This document shows positions 43,261 through 53,066 of a stretch of 64,000 nt of DNA, in pieces (position 1 is the first letter of the stretch; each line of letters begins with the position of its first letter). The position numbers were made by a program, and so were the translations under genes. The stretch is from the NCBI RefSeq assembly GCF_900169785.1, contig NZ_FWER01000010.1, forward strand, positions 62,001-126,000, read 5' to 3'. A model generated the notes under the pieces. The model made no database searches and was not told where the DNA came from. It saw nothing but the letters and a program-made list of their open reading frames with translations. The DNA is from Rhizobium sullae. Lineage in GTDB: Bacteria; Pseudomonadota; Alphaproteobacteria; Rhizobiales; Rhizobiaceae.

Positions 43261-46200
43261 CACCGCTCCCCTCTTCATTTTCGGCCGTCGACCACTCGGA
43301 GACGCGAGCCAGGTGATCGTAATCGCCGCCGAAATCGAACTGCTGCGCCGGAATTAACCGTGACGTGAAGCCACGCTCGCCGGACTGCAGCAGAGACACG
43401 AATTTGACCAATTGATCGATCGATTCCTCTGCCAGGTCGCGGGCCGATTTTGCCTTGTCGCTGCGCGTCGAAGTCTCGTTGTTGACCACGTCAGTGCGGA
43501 AACGGCTGCCGGGCCGGAGGCGCACATAGATGAGATCCTGCGGCACCAGGCTTCCGATGTCGCGAAACGCACCGGCACTGAGCGCCGCAGCCTCGAGCGC
43601 CAGCTGTGGGTCGAGTAGCGCGCGCGCCTGCGCGGGCGTTGGATTGAAGCCGGTTTTGTAGTCGATGATGTCGGCGGCGTTGGGACCGGTCGCATCGATG
43701 CGGTCAGCCACGCCGGTCAACCGGATGCTGATGGGTTCGAGCTCCACGCTGCCGCGCACTTCCGTATAGGTCTTGCGGATCGCCGGCCGCCGCTCCGCTT
43801 CCCATTCGAGAAATGCGCGCGCCACCTCCCGGAAACGCGGACGCCAGACCGCGTCGATGTGCGGCGGCAGGCGCTCCACATCGAAGAGTTCCGTCAGAAT
43901 GGTTTCCATCGCGTCTGCGGCTTCCGGCATACCGGCAGCATGACCTTCACGGACAAAGCGGTCGATGATTGCGTGATAAAGTGTCCCGCGCTCTGCAGCA
44001 CCCGGATCGCGGTTGAAGGGATCGACCGGATCGAGCCGCAGGATGCGGCGTGCATAGATTGAATAGGGGTCGCGCCGCAAGCGGCCGGCCTCGCTGAAGG
44101 AATAGGATTTCGGCTGCAATTCGAGCGGTGGCGTGGGCGAGGGGCGCTGCGCAGGCACTTGGCTCCTGCCCTCGTCCAGCAGGCTTACCCAATGCACGAA
44201 GCGGTCGCCGCGTGCTTTCAGTTCCCTTTCGAAAGTCTCGCCACCCAGCGCCAGCAGCCGCTGAAGCCAGCGCGAAGCGACCGTCGGCGTCGAGCCTTGC
44301 CGCAGCGAGCGCGAAAAGATCAGATGCCGTGTTCCGCTCGCCATTTCGAAGTCATGGGCGAGTTGGCCGATGCGTCGCTCCGGCGGCTCGAGGCCGATTT
44401 CCGTCTTCATTGCGCGCGAGATGAAAGGATTGTTTGCCGTCTGACCGGGCCAGGAGCCTTCATTCAGTCCCCCTAGGATCAGCGTGTCGACGCTTTGCAG
44501 CCGCGCCTCCAATGTGCCGAATATGAAGACCCTCGGATGGCTGAGCGCGCGCGGTTTGACCGCCTGGCCTGCCGAAAGAGCCGCCATGATATCGATCCAT
44601 TGCGGTCCATCGGCTTCGATCTGGCCCTCCGTCTCGATCACTTCTCTCAGCAGGCTTGCAAGTGAATCACCCGCTTCACCAGCCCAGAGATTGGCGAGGG
44701 TGCCGCGTTCATCGACTGCTACAGCTTCGAGCGCACGTCCGGTCCGCTCTGCCCAATCGGAAAGGGTGAAGCTGGTCGTCAGTCCACTGCCATCCGGTCG
44801 GTGCCGGACGAGCGCGGATGCCAGTGGTTCGGTCGCATTCGACACCCGCCGGGCAAGATTGCGCGCTTGCTCCACCGCTTCCGGCGGAAGCGACCTCCGC
44901 CAGTTCGGCGCGTGTCTATCCCGTGCCTGCTCTGAAAGTTGATGATCGAGTAAGGGTTCCAGCGCGGTGATATCAACTTCGGCAACGCCACCACGCAAGG
45001 CGAGTAGTTCCAGTGCCTCGATGGCTTGTGTGAGCGCGCCGCGTTCGAGGCCGAAGCGGGCCAGTGGATGTTTGAGCAAGGCCACGATTAAGACCGGATC
45101 GCCGGGCCGGAGTGTTGCTTCGAGAAGCAGTTGCAAAAGCGTGCCCTGCAGCATAGCAGCAAGTGGCGTGCCGGCCGAGTCGTCGGCCAAGATGCCGAAA
45201 CGGGAGAGCTCTGCCATCACGCGTCGGGCGAGATTGCGGTCGGGCGTGATAAGCGCTGCCTGGCTGTCGCCGTTTCGTCCCGGCTGCTCCAATGCCAGCC
45301 GTAAGGCTATGGCGATCGCGGTCGCTTCCTCGCGTTCGTTTGCGGTTTCGATCAGCGAGACATCGGCAAAGGCTGCCGCCAATGCATCATTCGGGAGCTC
45401 CTTCTTCCATTCGCCCCAATTGCTCGTCGCTTCCGCGGGCACAAGGGCGCGGGAAAGAATTTCTGCGCGGCGATGCAGATCTTGTTCCGCCTCCTCGATT
45501 ACAACGACGTCGCCGCGCGTGAGTTTCAACCGTTTGAGGAGGGATGAAAGGCCATATTGCGGGTGACTTCGGCTCGCGGGGTTGGTCCGCTCGTCAGCGG
45601 TGATCTCTGGCGCAACCATCTGCCAATGCGCATCCGGCATGGATAGATCGAGACCTGGCAGCACGATCACGCCTTCAGGAAGATTGGCGACGGCAGCGAT
45701 GAGGTCGGCCGTCGCCGGCATCGAGCCAGTGGACCCGGCAATAATAATTGGTCCGGCGGGTTTGGCAGCTGTGAGCCGATTGGCCTCCGCGCGTAGGATG
45801 GCATTGCGATGCCGTGCCGGTGATGATTTTCCGAGCTCGGCAAGCCGTTCCGGCCAGAAAGCGCTGGCAATCTGCAGAAATTCGGCCGTCAACTGCCACC
45901 ACAGAGCGTGATCTTCGGCATCGAGCTTCGAGAGCTCCGACCACTCGCGATCCTCGGTCTCGATGGAATCGATCAATTCGGCAAGATTGCGTGCGAGCCA
46001 GATCGCGTCTGCCGGGCTCGCCGGCGCAGCCAAGGGCGAGTCAGCGTGGACACGCCGAACGATGTCTGGCAGCCTGTTGCGCCACGCGAGGATGAGGCGA
46101 GCAAGTTCCAGTAGGCGCGCCGTGTTCGAAAGCGGCTGCGCGAGATCGAGTGTCGCAGGTAGCGCCTCCTCGAAATAGCCGCTGTCGTCATCCGTCTCGC

Positions 46201-46447
46201 CGAGCGGCCGGATAACCGGCAAGATTGCCGAACGGCCACCAAGGAGATCGACGAATTCCGAACGCAGCACGCGGGCAGCGCGTCGCGTTGGCAGGTAAAT
46301 CGTCACCTTGGAGAGCGAAAGCGGATCATCTGGATCGTGCCGGAAGAGCGGCGCGAGACGGCCGTCGCAGAGCGCCGCGGCAAGCGTCTTCAGGAAAGGC
46401 AGACCTGTTGGGATCGTTAGAACGCGGGGCTGGTGCCGTTCGGCCAT
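43253..46447 (-). CDS. addB: Double-strand break repair protein AddB
   Basis: A 1064-residue alphaproteobacterial AddB, the non-motor partner of AddA. The N-terminus has a degenerate Walker A (IPTGLPFLKTLAAAL, lacking GKT), as expected of the inactive helicase-like half. The C-terminal nuclease domain has RIDATGPNAADIIDYKTGFN (about 925-945) with the metal-binding Asp and Lys. SYSFSEAGRLRRDPYSIYAR marks the PDDEXK domain start near 830. It overlaps addA by 8 bases and is 3 bases from murU, so translation is probably coupled. Confidence 0.94.
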   Translation of the reverse strand: MAERHQPRVLTIPTGLPFLKTLAAALCDGRLAPLFRHDPDDPLSLSKVTIYLPTRRAARVLRSEFVDLLGGRSAILPVIRPLGETDDDSGYFEEALPATLDLAQPLSNTARLLELARLILAWRNRLPDIVRRVHADSPLAAPASPADAIWLARNLAELIDSIETEDREWSELSKLDAEDHALWWQLTAEFLQIASAFWPERLAELGKSSPARHRNAILRAEANRLTAAKPAGPIIIAGSTGSMPATADLIAAVANLPEGVIVLPGLDLSMPDAHWQMVAPEITADERTNPASRSHPQYGLSSLLKRLKLTRGDVVVIEEAEQDLHRRAEILSRALVPAEATSNWGEWKKELPNDALAAAFADVSLIETANEREEATAIAIALRLALEQPGRNGDSQAALITPDRNLARRVMAELSRFGILADDSAGTPLAAMLQGTLLQLLLEATLRPGDPVLIVALLKHPLARFGLERGALTQAIEALELLALRGGVAEVDITALEPLLDHQLSEQARDRHAPNWRRSLPPEAVEQARNLARRVSNATEPLASALVRHRPDGSGLTTSFTLSDWAERTGRALEAVAVDERGTLANLWAGEAGDSLASLLREVIETEGQIEADGPQWIDIMAALSAGQAVKPRALSHPRVFIFGTLEARLQSVDTLILGGLNEGSWPGQTANNPFISRAMKTEIGLEPPERRIGQLAHDFEMASGTRHLIFSRSLRQGSTPTVASRWLQRLLALGGETFERELKARGDRFVHWVSLLDEGRSQVPAQRPSPTPPLELQPKSYSFSEAGRLRRDPYSIYARRILRLDPVDPFNRDPGAAERGTLYHAIIDRFVREGHAAGMPEAADAMETILTELFDVERLPPHIDAVWRPRFREVARAFLEWEAERRPAIRKTYTEVRGSVELEPISIRLTGVADRIDATGPNAADIIDYKTGFNPTPAQARALLDPQLALEAAALSAGAFRDIGSLVPQDLIYVRLRPGSRFRTDVVNNETSTRSDKAKSARDLAEESIDQLVKFVSLLQSGERGFTSRLIPAQQFDFGGDYDHLARVSEWSTAENEEGSGDE

Positions 46448-46450
46448 CCG

Positions 46451-47185
46451 TCACACAAACGTCCGGAAGCGCCGGATCGTTTCCTCCGCTTCGCCGATCG
46501 CCTCCGGCGTCCCGACCGTCAGCCAATGGCCTTCGAGCATCGTACCGAAAAGCCGTCCGCGCTCGATCGCTTTATCGAAGTAGATATTGATATTGAACGG
46601 TTCATCGGCGGGCGCGTCGTCCAACAACGATGTGTCCATGACGATCGCGCCGGCATAGACGACGGGATTCGGACCCTCTTCATGATAGCGGGTAAGCCTG
46701 CCATCTGGGGCAAGGTTGAAGTCATTCTTGCCGTTGTGGCCGGTCGTATCCGCGAGCTTGACGCAGAGCATCGCCATGTCCATCCGGCTCGCATCGAAGA
46801 ATCCGGCTAAATGTCGAAGATTGCTCGGCCTGTCAGGGCGCTCGCCGATCCAGAAAAGATCGGCATTGGTGACGAAAACCGTGCCACGATCAAGCAGCTT
46901 GAGGCCCTTTGCCAGGCCGCCGCCATTGTTCATCAGCCGGTCGCGTTCGTCGGAAATAATGATTTCGAGCGCTTCGTAGGAATTCAGATGTGCGAGCATC
47001 TGGTCGGCAAAATGGTGGACGTTAACAACCGCCCTCTCGACGCCTGCCTCGGCCAGCGAGTCCAATGCATAGTCGATCATCGGCTTGCCGTCGATTTTCA
47101 CCAGCGGCTTCGGGATCGTATCGGTGATAGGGCGCATGCGGGTGCCAAGGCCGGCAGCCAGCACCATGGCTTGTTTGATGGTCAT
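46451..47185 (-). CDS. murU: N-acetylmuramate alpha-1-phosphate uridylyltransferase (MurU type)
   Basis: A 244-residue nucleotidyltransferase. The signature MVLAAGLGTRMRPITDTIPK (about 6-25) and KPLVKIDGKPMIDYALD, with metal-binding Asp in FVTNADLFWIG (about 107), place it in the sugar-1-phosphate family. It lies directly downstream of the AmgK-type kinase in tsaE-amgK. AmgK phosphorylates MurNAc and MurU makes UDP-MurNAc, which together recycle peptidoglycan without MurA/MurB. Mannose-1-phosphate guanylyltransferase is the common automatic label, but the context favours MurU. ATG 47185 is chosen; the frame extends 17 codons upstream. Confidence 0.85.
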   Translation of the reverse strand: MTIKQAMVLAAGLGTRMRPITDTIPKPLVKIDGKPMIDYALDSLAEAGVERAVVNVHHFADQMLAHLNSYEALEIIISDERDRLMNNGGGLAKGLKLLDRGTVFVTNADLFWIGERPDRPSNLRHLAGFFDASRMDMAMLCVKLADTTGHNGKNDFNLAPDGRLTRYHEEGPNPVVYAGAIVMDTSLLDDAPADEPFNINIYFDKAIERGRLFGTMLEGHWLTVGTPEAIGEAEETIRRFRTFV

Positions 47186-47208
47186 CTGATCCGGGACTAT
47201 GATTCGCT

Positions 47209-48711
47209 CTAACCTATTCCAGCCCTTGCGCACCAATCGCGCAAGGGGGCGAGCGCTTCGTGTTCAAACGCCACCTTGAGATAGGAGAGCGTGCGGGGCA
47301 TGTGTTTCGTATAGCCGGGCTTTCCGTCGCGCTGTAACAGCCGCACCCAGAGACCGGCAAGCTTGCAGTTGCGCTGGGCCGACATGATCGCCCAGCTTTT
47401 CAGGAAGCCGGCTTCCTCAAAGTTGCCCTGTGCACGACGAAGAGCCAAATAGTCGTCCATGAGCTGCTTGAACAGGGCAGGCTCGATGGTGACGCGCGCA
47501 TCCTGCACGATAGACGCAAGGTCATAGGCGGTCGGGCCAATCATGGCGTCCTGAAAATCGATGAGACCGACCTTCTGAATGCCTTGCTGTCCTTCGCGCC
47601 AGATGATGTTTGGCGAATGAAAATCGCGGAGCAACAGATTTTTTTCCGCCGATGCGAGATCATCGATAAGCGCATCCCAGATCGCCAGATACTCCTGACG
47701 CTCGGGATCGCTGGCAGCCGTACCGCGCTGCCAGGGGAGATACCAGTCGAGAGCAAGGCGCACTTCCATCTTCATCGCGGTGCGGTCGAAATCGGGAATG
47801 TGATGGATGCGGGTTTCGGTGACGCGGATATCGCGTGGAATTTTCATCCCGTGCAGTTGTGCCAGACAGGCGACACTTTGTCGGTAGCGCTGGGCAATGG
47901 GCTTGCCGTCCGCGTCGAGTACCCCATCGCTGCCGAGATCTTCGATCAGCAAAATACCCTGATCATAGTCGACCTCGTAGATTTCGGGCGTTGCAAAGCC
48001 CCTTTTGCGTAGCACATTGGCAATTGCAACAAAAGGATAGGCATTCTCGGCGATGTGGGCAACCTTCGGATAAGGCTTTCCATCGAGTACTGTCGGTCCC
48101 TCGGGAAGCGGCGGCCAGTCCATCAGGATCTTGCGACCGTCCTGATCCGGATAGATGGCTTCATAGGCACGCAGCGACGCATCACCCGTCAGGAAGCGGC
48201 GCTTGGCGGTTGGGTGCCCGGCTTTCGTGAGAAAAGCGCGGATTGCGAGAGCCCGGCGGATTCTCTGCATCTGCCCGGGCGGTGCGGCGATCGTTGCGCG
48301 CCGGCCACTGCCTTCGTGTTCCAGTTTCATCGCGATGCGATCGGCGGGGAGTTCGCCTTCTGCCATTTCCGGCCATTCGACAAGGCAGATGCCGCTTTGA
48401 ATGGCTTCGTCGAAGCCGAGCTCCTCCAGTTCCGCACCGTCAGCGAGGCGGTAGAGATCGAAATGCGAAACTGGGATCCGCAAATCGTAGGATTGAACAA
48501 GCGTGAACGTCGGGCTCGGTACCTCAAGCCGTTCGTCGTCCGCTATCGCGCGCAGAAGCGCGCGAGCAAGGGACGATTTTCCTGCGCCGAGATCTCCGGA
48601 AAGTGCTAGGCAATCGCCGGCTTTCAGCGCGAGCGCCAGATCTTCTCCGAAGCGGATTGTTGCCGCCTCGTCCTTCAGAAAAAGGGAGATTGCGCTGTTT
48701 TCCGTGATCAT
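47209..48711 (-). CDS. tsaE-amgK: Fused TsaE (tRNA t6A ATPase subunit) and AmgK-type sugar phosphotransferase
   Basis: A 500-residue two-domain protein. Residues about 1-150 are TsaE, the ATPase of the t6A37 tRNA complex: ALSGDLGAGKSSLARALLRA is its P-loop and VPSPTFTLVQSYD follows. Residues about 165-500 are an APH-fold kinase, with the catalytic LLLRDFHSPNIIW and LIDFQDAMIGPTAYDLASI. AmgK phosphorylates MurNAc and GlcNAc at C1. The fusion is known in alphaproteobacteria. ATG 48711 overlaps the divL stop by 4 bases (ATGA), so the longer frame from 48759 is not needed. murU follows 23 bases downstream. Confidence 0.9.
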   Translation of the reverse strand: MITENSAISLFLKDEAATIRFGEDLALALKAGDCLALSGDLGAGKSSLARALLRAIADDERLEVPSPTFTLVQSYDLRIPVSHFDLYRLADGAELEELGFDEAIQSGICLVEWPEMAEGELPADRIAMKLEHEGSGRRATIAAPPGQMQRIRRALAIRAFLTKAGHPTAKRRFLTGDASLRAYEAIYPDQDGRKILMDWPPLPEGPTVLDGKPYPKVAHIAENAYPFVAIANVLRKRGFATPEIYEVDYDQGILLIEDLGSDGVLDADGKPIAQRYRQSVACLAQLHGMKIPRDIRVTETRIHHIPDFDRTAMKMEVRLALDWYLPWQRGTAASDPERQEYLAIWDALIDDLASAEKNLLLRDFHSPNIIWREGQQGIQKVGLIDFQDAMIGPTAYDLASIVQDARVTIEPALFKQLMDDYLALRRAQGNFEEAGFLKSWAIMSAQRNCKLAGLWVRLLQRDGKPGYTKHMPRTLSYLKVAFEHEALAPLRDWCARAGIG

Positions 48712-51296
48712 TCTGCCGCTGCGATGGAATGCGGCAGGCTGACTGAGGGAATCCGGCAAATAACCTTCGTACCCCTGCCTGGTTGGCTGTCGATCGCCAC
48801 CTTGCCATTATGCAGGCTAACGAAGCTGTCGACGATCGAAAGGCCGAGGCCTGCACCACCACGCTTGCCGCTCTTTTCGCCCGTAGCAAAGCGGTCGAAA
48901 ACCGTTGCGATCATCTCCTGCGGAATACCCGGGCCGCGGTCACGGACCGAGAAGACGAAATCCGTGCCCTCGCGATGGCATTCGAGAGAGATTGCAGCAC
49001 CATCCGGCGAAAAATTCGCAGCATTGGCGAGCAACTTCAGCAGGATTTGCTTCAGACGCTGAGGATCGGCGACGATCGAGCCAAGGTAGGCAGGCGCCGT
49101 GATCTCCAGCGTTACACCGCTTTCCTGCAACCGATCAGCGATCTGCATGGAGACATCATCGAGAAGATCGTTGAGATCGATCTCCGAATAATTGAGCCGC
49201 ATGATGCCGGCATCGACGGTCGCAAGATCGAGAATATCGTTGACCAACGTCAGCAAAACGGATGAGGACGTCGAAATGTGGTCGATATATTCGGCTTGGC
49301 GGTCGTTCAGTGGTCCGACACCTGGCGTGCGCAGCAGATCGGCAAAGCCGATGATATTGGTCAGCGGCGAACGCAGCTCATAGGAGACATGTTGGACGAA
49401 ATCGTTCTTCAGTTCGTCGGCCTTGCGCAGTGCTTCGTTCTTTTCCGTCAACGCACGTTCGGCGCGGACGCTGTCCGTCATGTTGACGAAGGTCAGCATT
49501 GTCTGCGCATTCGGCAGCGGGATGATGGCGTAGTCCAGCACAAGGCCGGAAAGCAATTCCAGTGTTCCCTGGCTGGAGCGGCGCTCGTCATCGAAGCTGG
49601 TAATCAACTCTGCAAAGGTCTTCCAGCCGTCCGGCCGGTCATAGGATGGCAAGCACGCTTCGCCGATCGCGCGAATATGCGTTCCCGGCTTGGCTTCGGC
49701 TTCTGTAATGCCCCAGAGCATACGGAAGGCCGGGTTCGAAAGGCGCATACGGCCGTCAGGTCCGAAAACGGCAACGCCTTCGGAGAGATGGTCAATCGTT
49801 TCACCCTGAACCTTGACCAGCGTGTTGTATCGCGTTTCGAGTGCGACCTGTTCGGTCAAATTCTCGAAGACCCACGTCGCGCCGCCTTGTGGATGCGCGG
49901 TCGCAAAGACCCGCAGCGTCTGCCCATTCGGTAAATGCCAGAGGTCCGTTTGCGTATCGAGCGCCCGATAGACGGAAAGCGCGGCCTCCTTCCAGCTTTT
50001 CCAGTTGAGCTGATCGGAAAGCTTCTTTGCGGCGCGCAAACGCTCCAGCAGTTCGGCATTGTCAGGTTTGCTTTCGAGGAAAGCGATGTCGAGTTCCCAG
50101 AGTGCGACGAAGGCCTGGTTATAGAATTGCAGACGGCGGTCGCCATTGAAGATCGCAACGGGCGTCGCGAGGTGGTCCAGCGTTTCGGCATGGCTTTTCA
50201 GCGTGCGTTCAAGCTCTGCGCGAAGCGATTCGGCATCCGAAACGTCGATAGCGATGCCCGCTGAACCGCTCGGCAGCTTTACGTCCACGACGTCGAAGAA
50301 GGTGCGATTGCCACGAACGACAGTCGAAATCCTGTCGTGGAAAGGTGATTCCGGCGTGGCGGCAGCACGGATGCGTTCGCGGGCGATCGTTGTCAGGAAC
50401 TCCCGTCCTTCGTTGATCGCGTGCTGCGGCGACTTCGCCTCGACCGCATCGCCATAGGCCTGATTGACCCAGGCGAGGCGTCCTTCGGAGTCGCGCTGCC
50501 AGGCAGGCAGGTCGATCGCGTCGAGCAGGTTCTGGAAGGCCGAGATCGAGGACATCAGCCGGTCGCGCTCGATCTTCAATTCGGCAAGCTCGGCGCGAAG
50601 ATTGTTGAGTGCCACGAAGCGTACGAAAGCGCGGCCACCGGAAACCCGGCCTTGCGCCTCGAGAATTTCTTCGCGATTGGTTTCGACGACCATATCGAAG
50701 CTTTGTGCGGCACTACGCAGACGATCGATCGCCCTTTCGAGCTCCGACGCAGAACGAGGTTTCAGCCACAGGCCGAACGCCAGGAATTCGCTGTCTTGCG
50801 GCGCACCGGTCTCGGCTGGAAGCTGGCCGAGCAGCTCTGGCCGCTCGTGGCCGTCCCAGACAACGATGCGGCGATTCTTGTCGGCGATCAGCGCCTGGTA
50901 TTGCGAAATACGCTGATGCGCATCGGAAAGAGCAGAGCGGATTTCGCGGCTTTCGTTTTCAAGATTGCCGCGCTGGCGCACGAGCCAGAGCGTCGAAAGC
51001 AAGGCTGCGGAAATGACGCCGATCACGACGGAAAAACCGACGACCTGCGACGATGTGAAAAGATGCGCGGATGCCATTGCTTCGGATTCGACTTGAGCCA
51101 GAACTGGTCGCGCCAAAGCTGCGATAGCCGTCCCGCCTGCGCAAATTCTTGCGAGCCGCGCCAGTGATCCCGAGCTTACCTTCACGGTTGTTCTGGCCGC
51201 CGCACAAGTATGTTTTTCACCTGCCTCGACTGAACGGACATCAGGCCAAACGCCCTCGTCCGCCTGTCCCGGCAGGTTGTGATTCACTTTCGACAT
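48708..51296 (-). CDS. divL: DivL-like sensor pseudokinase with tyrosine H-box
   Basis: An 862-residue membrane protein of the histidine kinase fold. A hydrophobic segment lies at about 84-106 and another, signal-like, at about 45-68. Several PAS-type domains fill about 200-600. The phospho-acceptor box is FVQHVSYELRSPLTNI, so tyrosine (about residue 639) replaces histidine, the hallmark of DivL, which controls CckA and CtrA in Caulobacter. ATP-binding boxes remain: LLANAANFSPDG, VRDRGPGIPQE and GGAGLGLSIV. ATG 51296 (MSKVNHNLPGQ) follows GGAG; ATG 51320 is an alternative. The tsaE-amgK start overlaps its stop. Confidence 0.9.
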   Translation of the reverse strand: MSKVNHNLPGQADEGVWPDVRSVEAGEKHTCAAARTTVKVSSGSLARLARICAGGTAIAALARPVLAQVESEAMASAHLFTSSQVVGFSVVIGVISAALLSTLWLVRQRGNLENESREIRSALSDAHQRISQYQALIADKNRRIVVWDGHERPELLGQLPAETGAPQDSEFLAFGLWLKPRSASELERAIDRLRSAAQSFDMVVETNREEILEAQGRVSGGRAFVRFVALNNLRAELAELKIERDRLMSSISAFQNLLDAIDLPAWQRDSEGRLAWVNQAYGDAVEAKSPQHAINEGREFLTTIARERIRAAATPESPFHDRISTVVRGNRTFFDVVDVKLPSGSAGIAIDVSDAESLRAELERTLKSHAETLDHLATPVAIFNGDRRLQFYNQAFVALWELDIAFLESKPDNAELLERLRAAKKLSDQLNWKSWKEAALSVYRALDTQTDLWHLPNGQTLRVFATAHPQGGATWVFENLTEQVALETRYNTLVKVQGETIDHLSEGVAVFGPDGRMRLSNPAFRMLWGITEAEAKPGTHIRAIGEACLPSYDRPDGWKTFAELITSFDDERRSSQGTLELLSGLVLDYAIIPLPNAQTMLTFVNMTDSVRAERALTEKNEALRKADELKNDFVQHVSYELRSPLTNIIGFADLLRTPGVGPLNDRQAEYIDHISTSSSVLLTLVNDILDLATVDAGIMRLNYSEIDLNDLLDDVSMQIADRLQESGVTLEITAPAYLGSIVADPQRLKQILLKLLANAANFSPDGAAISLECHREGTDFVFSVRDRGPGIPQEMIATVFDRFATGEKSGKRGGAGLGLSIVDSFVSLHNGKVAIDSQPGRGTKVICRIPSVSLPHSIAAAE

Positions 51297-51432
51297 CAGC
51301 GGTATGTCTCCGTCCTTCAATGTGCCGCATTACGACAAGACATCCCATTTTCGGGCAAACCGGATAACTCCGCGCCACGAATCGAGTTCTAAAACAATAC
51401 TTCGGAAGGGAATCGGCGGAAAGGTGTGTTCC

Positions 51433-51469
51433 AAAAAATAAGGATGCCGCATATGTCAATGCGGCATCC
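51433..51469 (-). terminator. Terminator of ahcY
   Basis: An 11-bp perfect stem (51442-51452 with 51459-51469) and 6-base loop, followed on the minus strand by TTATTTTTTGG. It lies 30 bases past the ahcY stop, upstream of divL. Confidence 0.88.
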
Positions 51470-51498
51470 CCAAGATGTTGTGGATATTGTTGCTCAGA

Positions 51499-52899
51499 TT
51501 AATATCTGTAGTGGTCAGACTTGAAAGGACCCTTCGGCGAAACGCCGATATAGGCGGCCTGTTCTTCAGAAAGCTGCGTCAGCTTCACGCCAAGCTTGTC
51601 GAGGTGCAAGCGCGCAACCTTCTCGTCGAGGTGCTTAGGCAGGATGTAGACCTGGTTGGAATATTGATCCGGCTTGGTGAAGAGTTCGATCTGAGCCAGG
51701 GTCTGGTTGGTGAAGGAAGCCGACATGACGAAGGACGGATGGCCTGTCGCGTTGCCGAGGTTGAGCAGGCGGCCTTCGGAGAGAAGGATAATGCGATTGC
51801 CCTTCGGGAACTCGATCAGATCGACCTGTGGCTTTACATTCGTCCACTTGAGGTTGCGGAGCGAAGCAACTTCGATTTCGTTGTCGAAGTGGCCGATATT
51901 GCCGACGATCGCCATATCCTTCATCTGACGCATATGGTCGATGCGGATGACGTCCTTGTTGCCAGTCGTGGTGACGAAGATATCAGCCGACGAGACGACG
52001 TCCTCGAGCAGCACGACTTCATAACCGTCCATGGCGGCCTGCAGCGCGCAGATCGGATCGGCTTCCGTGACCTTGACGCGGGCACCGGCGCCGGAAAGTG
52101 ACGCCGCCGAACCCTTGCCGACGTCGCCATATCCGCAGACGACGGCAACCTTGCCGGCCATCATCACGTCAGTGGCGCGACGGATGCCATCGACCAGCGA
52201 TTCCTTGCAACCGTACTTGTTGTCGAATTTCGACTTGGTGACCGAGTCGTTGACGTTGATCGCCGGGAAGGGCAACAGGCCCTTCTGGCTAAGCTGGTAG
52301 AGGCGGTTGACGCCAGTGGTGGTTTCTTCGGTGACACCCTTGATCGCATCACGCTGTTTCGTGAACCAGCCTGGTGAAGCGGCAAGCCGCTTCTTGATCT
52401 GTGCAAAGAGGATTTCTTCTTCTTCGGAATGCGGGTGCGAGAGCACGTCTTCGCCAGCTTCAGCACGCGCGCCGAGCAGGATGTACATGGTAGCGTCGCC
52501 ACCATCGTCGAGGATCATGTTGGAGAGACCGCCATCGCCCCACTGGAAGATCTTGTCGGTGTAGACCCAGTAGTCCTCGAGCGATTCGCCCTTGACGGCA
52601 AAGACCGGAACGCCGGAAGCCGCGATTGCGGCAGCGGCATGGTCCTGCGTCGAGAAGATGTTGCACGAGGCCCAGCGGACTTGGGCGCCGAGCGCCACCA
52701 GCGTTTCGATCAGAACAGCCGTCTGGATCGTCATGTGCAGCGAGCCCGTGATACGCGCGCCCTTCAGCGGTTGCGACGGGCCGAATTCGGCGCGGCAGGA
52801 CATGAGGCCCGGCATTTCGGTTTCGGCGATCGTAATTTCCTTGCGGCCGAAATCCGCCAGACCGATATCGGCGACGACATAATCTTTTTCAGTGCTCAT
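51499..52899 (-). CDS. ahcY: Adenosylhomocysteinase (S-adenosylhomocysteine hydrolase)
   Basis: A 466-residue NAD-dependent enzyme splitting S-adenosylhomocysteine to adenosine and homocysteine, which relieves product inhibition of methyltransferases. Motifs are [20 protein letters not shown] and the NAD loop [20 protein letters not shown] (about 255-275). The C-terminus KSDHYRY matches the family end. ATG 52899 follows GGAG. It has its own terminator, and the 167-bp upstream gap to HPr suggests its own promoter; no SAH or SAM riboswitch could be recognised there. Confidence 0.98.
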   Translation of the reverse strand: MSTEKDYVVADIGLADFGRKEITIAETEMPGLMSCRAEFGPSQPLKGARITGSLHMTIQTAVLIETLVALGAQVRWASCNIFSTQDHAAAAIAASGVPVFAVKGESLEDYWVYTDKIFQWGDGGLSNMILDDGGDATMYILLGARAEAGEDVLSHPHSEEEEILFAQIKKRLAASPGWFTKQRDAIKGVTEETTTGVNRLYQLSQKGLLPFPAINVNDSVTKSKFDNKYGCKESLVDGIRRATDVMMAGKVAVVCGYGDVGKGSAASLSGAGARVKVTEADPICALQAAMDGYEVVLLEDVVSSADIFVTTTGNKDVIRIDHMRQMKDMAIVGNIGHFDNEIEVASLRNLKWTNVKPQVDLIEFPKGNRIILLSEGRLLNLGNATGHPSFVMSASFTNQTLAQIELFTKPDQYSNQVYILPKHLDEKVARLHLDKLGVKLTQLSEEQAAYIGVSPKGPFKSDHYRY

Positions 52900-53066
52900 C
52901 GAGGTCTCCAGCTGAAAAGCGTCTCATAGTCAAAGCGCGCAGTGATGGCGCAATAGCTCGAGCGCGTGCATGACGCACGGCCGTGCTCGCCGTGTAGCAG
53001 GCTTCATAGGCAATGGCAACAAGGATATAAAGAAGTCTTTATATGTTTATATGAAGCCCGGAAAGC

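Noticed and set aside
52900..53066. SAM or SAH riboswitch upstream of ahcY
   Set aside because: The 167-bp gap was inspected on the ahcY strand; no conserved pseudoknot core or paired pattern of these riboswitches could be recognised by eye.
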